Below, piece by piece: positions 61,564 through 64,000 of a stretch of 64,000 nucleotides of DNA (position 1 is the first letter of the stretch; each line of letters opens with the position of its first letter). The position numbers and the translations under genes are program-made. The stretch covers positions 3,658,001 to 3,722,000 of the forward strand of contig NZ_CP065958.1 of the NCBI RefSeq assembly GCF_041270065.1, read 5' to 3'. This DNA comes from Streptomyces fradiae (GTDB taxonomy: Bacteria > Actinomycetota > Actinomycetes > Streptomycetales > Streptomycetaceae). The notes below the pieces were generated by a model that was given only the letters and a program-made list of their open reading frames with translations, was not told where the DNA came from and did not search any database.

Positions 61564-63819
61564 ATGCAACTCGCCGCGATCATCGTGTCGCTGACCCTGA
61601 CCGTGGTCGGCGTTGCTCTGCTCGCTCGCGCCATCGGTCAGTTCATCCGCTACTTCAAGCTCGGCCAGCCCGTCCCGGCCGGCACCCGGACCGACAACCC
61701 CTACCAGCGCAGCGTGACGCTGGTCCGGGAGTTCCTCGGCCACACCCGGATGAACCGCTGGGGCATCGTCGGTTTCGCCCACTGGTTCGTCGCCGTGGGC
61801 TTCCTGACCCTGCCGCCGACCCTCGCGCAGGCCTTCGGCCAGCTCTTCCAGGCCGACTGGACGCTGCCGATCGTCGGCGGGTTCCTGCCGTTCGAGCTCT
61901 ACATCGAGTTCATCGGCGTCATGACGATCCTCGGCATCGCCGTCCTGATGGTGATCCGCCTGCTCAGCCTGCCGGGCCGGGCCGGACGCAAGTCCCGCTT
62001 CGCCGGCTCCAAGGCCGGCCAGGCCTACTTCGTCGAGTACGTCATCCTCACCATCGGCCTCGCGATCTACGTGCTGCGCGGTCTCGAGGGCGCGATCCAC
62101 CACGTCGAGCACTACGAGGCGGCGTACTTCGCCTCGTACCCCCTCGTCCTGGCCTTCAAGGGCCTGAGCGTCAGCACGCTGCAGACCCTGATCTACTTCA
62201 CGGCCATGGTGAAGATCAGCACCTCGTTCATCTGGATGATCGTGGTGTCGCTCAACACCAACATGGGCGTCGCCTGGCACCGCTTCCTCGCCTTCCCGAA
62301 CATCTGGTTCAAGCTGAACGCGACCGGTGAGACCGCGCTCGGCGCGCTCCAGCCGATGACCTCGGGCGGCAAGCCGATCGACTTCGAGGACCCGGGCGAG
62401 GACGACGTCTACGGCGTCTCCCAGGTCGAGCAGTTCTCCTGGAAGGGCATCCTCGACTTCTCCACCTGCACCGAGTGCGGCCGCTGCCAGTCGCAGTGCC
62501 CCGCCTGGAACACCGGCAAGCCGCTCTCCCCGAAGCTCCTGATCATGTCGCTGCGCGACCACGCGCACGCCAAGGCGCCGTACCTGCTCGCCGGCGGCGG
62601 CAAGACCATGGAGGGCGAGGAGAAGGCCTCCGAGGAGCAGCTGAAGGACGTCCCGGCGGCCGCCCTGGCCGAGGCCGAGCGCCCGCTGATCGGCACCGCC
62701 GAGGAGAACGGCGTCATCGACCCGGACGTCCTGTGGTCCTGCACCACCTGCGGCGCCTGCGTCGAGCAGTGCCCGGTCGACATCGAGCACATCGACCACA
62801 TCGTCGACATGCGCCGCTACCAGGTCATGATCGAGTCCGCCTTCCCCAGCGAGGCCGGCACGATGCTGAAGAACCTGGAGAAGAAGGGCAACCCCTGGGG
62901 TCTGGCCAAGAAGCAGCGCGTCGAGTGGACCAAGGAGGTCGACTTCGAGGTCCCGATCGTCGGCAAGGACGTCGAGGACCTCACCGAGGTCGACTACCTC
63001 TACTGGGTCGGCTGCGCCGGCGCCCTGGAGGACCGCGCCAAGAAGACCACCAAGGCCTTCGCGGAGCTGCTGCACATCGCGGGCGTCAAGTTCGCGATCA
63101 TGGGCGGCGAGGAGAAGTGCACGGGTGACTCCCCGCGCCGTCTGGGCAACGAGCCGCTGTTCCAGCAGCTCGGCCAGGAGAACGTCGCGATGCTGAACAT
63201 GGCGTTCGGCGAGGACGACGAGGACGAGTCGACGAAGAAGCCGAAGTCGGCGAAGAAGATCGTCTCGACCTGCCCGCACTGCTTCAACACCATCGCCAAC
63301 GAGTACCCGCAGCTCGGCGGCGAGTACGAGGTCATCCACCACACCCAGCTGCTCCAGCACCTCATCGACGAGGGCAAGCTGATCCCGGTGACCCCGGTCG
63401 AGGGCCTCATCACCTACCACGACCCGTGCTACCTGGGACGCCACAACAAGGTCTACACGCCGCCGCGCGAGATCATGTCGGCCGTCCCCGGCCTGCGCCA
63501 GCAGGAGATGCACCGCCACAAGGAGCGCGGCTTCTGCTGCGGCGCCGGTGGTGCCCGGATGTGGATGGAGGAGCGGATCGGCAAGCGCATCAACACCGAG
63601 CGCGTCGACGAGGCCCTGTCCCTCAACCCGGACATCGTCTCCACCGCGTGCCCGTTCTGCCTCGTCATGCTGACGGACTCCGTCAACGGCAAGAAGAACG
63701 ACGGCAAGGCGAAGGAGAGCCTGCAGGTCGTCGACGTGGCGCAGCTGCTGCTCGACTCGGTGAAGACCCCGGCGGAGCCGGAGGCCGAGCCGGCCGAGCC
63801 GGAGCCGGCGGACGCGTAA
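61564..63819 (+). CDS. Membrane Fe-S oxidoreductase (heterodisulfide-reductase-like)
   Basis: Protein of 751 residues. Four or five helices in the first 260 residues carry several histidines (FAHWFVAVGFLTL; VAWHRFLAFP) suitable for b-type heme, as in the nitrate-reductase gamma-like subunit. Two [4Fe-4S] ferredoxin motifs follow (CTECGRCQSQCPAW, about 303; CTTCGACVEQCPVD, about 395) and a CCG-type domain pair (VGCAGALED and CPHCFNTIANEY; DPCYLGRHN and FCCGAGGARMWMEE). This fused layout is common in actinobacteria and may pass electrons from acyl-CoA/ETF oxidation to menaquinone (inference). A hairpin terminator follows. Confidence 0.9.
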   Translation: MQLAAIIVSLTLTVVGVALLARAIGQFIRYFKLGQPVPAGTRTDNPYQRSVTLVREFLGHTRMNRWGIVGFAHWFVAVGFLTLPPTLAQAFGQLFQADWTLPIVGGFLPFELYIEFIGVMTILGIAVLMVIRLLSLPGRAGRKSRFAGSKAGQAYFVEYVILTIGLAIYVLRGLEGAIHHVEHYEAAYFASYPLVLAFKGLSVSTLQTLIYFTAMVKISTSFIWMIVVSLNTNMGVAWHRFLAFPNIWFKLNATGETALGALQPMTSGGKPIDFEDPGEDDVYGVSQVEQFSWKGILDFSTCTECGRCQSQCPAWNTGKPLSPKLLIMSLRDHAHAKAPYLLAGGGKTMEGEEKASEEQLKDVPAAALAEAERPLIGTAEENGVIDPDVLWSCTTCGACVEQCPVDIEHIDHIVDMRRYQVMIESAFPSEAGTMLKNLEKKGNPWGLAKKQRVEWTKEVDFEVPIVGKDVEDLTEVDYLYWVGCAGALEDRAKKTTKAFAELLHIAGVKFAIMGGEEKCTGDSPRRLGNEPLFQQLGQENVAMLNMAFGEDDEDESTKKPKSAKKIVSTCPHCFNTIANEYPQLGGEYEVIHHTQLLQHLIDEGKLIPVTPVEGLITYHDPCYLGRHNKVYTPPREIMSAVPGLRQQEMHRHKERGFCCGAGGARMWMEERIGKRINTERVDEALSLNPDIVSTACPFCLVMLTDSVNGKKNDGKAKESLQVVDVAQLLLDSVKTPAEPEAEPAEPEPADA

Positions 63820-63849
63820 GCGCCGGTTGTACCTGCTGTACGTGGCTGA

Positions 63850-63878
63850 GGGCCGCCCCGCGTGATGCGGGGCGGCCC
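63850..63878. terminator. Hairpin terminator after the Fe-S oxidoreductase
   Basis: Twelve-base perfect arms GGGCCGCCCCGC and complement around a GTGAT loop lie 31 bases after the stop, between convergent genes. Only two T residues follow. Confidence 0.85.
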
Positions 63879-63898
63879 TTCGCCGTACGTGAGCGGGA

Positions 63899-64000
63899 TC
63901 AGCTCTCCTGTCCGCTGCCGCGGCGGTGGTAGAGCGCGAACCCGAGCCCGGCGGCACCGAGGGCGGCCATGCCACCGCCGGCGCCGATGAGGGCGGCCTG
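63899..64000 (-). CDS. Membrane protein C-terminus (5' end beyond window)
   Basis: The last 33 residues of a protein on the minus strand: a Gly/Ala-rich transmembrane helix (ALIGAGGGMAALGAAGLGFA) followed by YHRRGSGQES and a TGA at 63901-63899. A single helix followed by arginines at the very end is the usual tail anchor of exported Streptomyces proteins such as YcnI- or CopC-like proteins, but identity cannot be set from this fragment. Convergent with the Fe-S oxidoreductase. Confidence 0.7.
   Translation of the reverse strand, partial: QAALIGAGGGMAALGAAGLGFALYHRRGSGQES

Overview
The window is a GC-rich chromosomal segment from an actinomycete, almost certainly a Streptomyces. Codons strongly favour G or C in third position, GTG and TTG starts are common, and the gene content is typical of the genus: a dnaK-grpE-dnaJ-hspR operon with HAIR operators, a DUF5753/DUF397 pair, a chitinase with DasR-type direct repeats, and a parS site. 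From memory, the gene order resembles the core-chromosome stretch of S. coelicolor that runs from recR through purA, pyrE and clpB to dnaK.

Layout. 1-1654: an amino-acid ABC transporter (permease cut by the window edge, plus ATPase). 1661-4614: DUF5063, recR and ybaB on the minus strand and a divergent SLATT membrane protein; both DUF5063 and ybaB have tandem duplications at or beyond their 3' ends. 4707-9353: a hypothetical protein, a GntR regulator, a class III aminotransferase, a DJ-1/PfpI protein with a MarR regulator and a nested palindromic operator, and the remains of a small two-gene module that looks like a decayed toxin-antitoxin pair. 9350-14037: a conserved hypothetical protein, the XRE/DUF397 pair, a GH19 chitinase, a divergent pair of MarR-like proteins with a triple operator, and a quinone-oxidoreductase-like enzyme. 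14202-21063: a membrane-anchored phosphate-binding-like protein, a Ser/Thr kinase and a very large secreted repeat protein. 21112-28460: LysR/SDR, purA, a lipid-kinase-like protein, and a MarR-type regulator with its ABC exporter. 28515-35043: cytochrome P450, a two-component system, and a kynurenine-pathway set (formamidase-like hydrolase, kynureninase, tryptophan 2,3-dioxygenase).

35171-50938: DUF3152 metalloprotease-like protein, DUF3151, MFS exporter, MalY-type aminotransferase, fbaA, a parS site, pyrE, aldose epimerase, a CoxG-like protein, a membrane spermidine-synthase-like protein, DUF2617, a small Cys/Gly-rich membrane protein, a class I aminotransferase, a Tat-exported NlpC/P60-like protein, a PIG-V-like membrane protein and a YbjN protein. 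51043-64000: a small membrane protein, clpB, a flavin-fold oxidase, a compact unit of unknown role (LuxR-type regulator divergent from a secreted peptide with a 17-residue repeat and a translationally coupled Rieske-like protein that lacks most cluster ligands), the HspR heat-shock operon, a short sugar transferase, a large membrane Fe-S oxidoreductase, and the 3' end of another membrane protein.

How the genes work together. HspR, the last gene of the dnaK operon, probably represses both its own operon (two HAIR sites) and clpB (one HAIR-like site), so the Hsp70 and ClpB disaggregation systems are co-regulated. The kynurenine genes form a tryptophan-to-anthranilate route. Several regulators sit beside their likely targets with visible palindromes. 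The strongest candidate for an undescribed system is the 54782-56443 unit (repeat peptide, degenerate Rieske protein, LuxR regulator). No tRNA, rRNA, insertion sequence or CRISPR array was seen.
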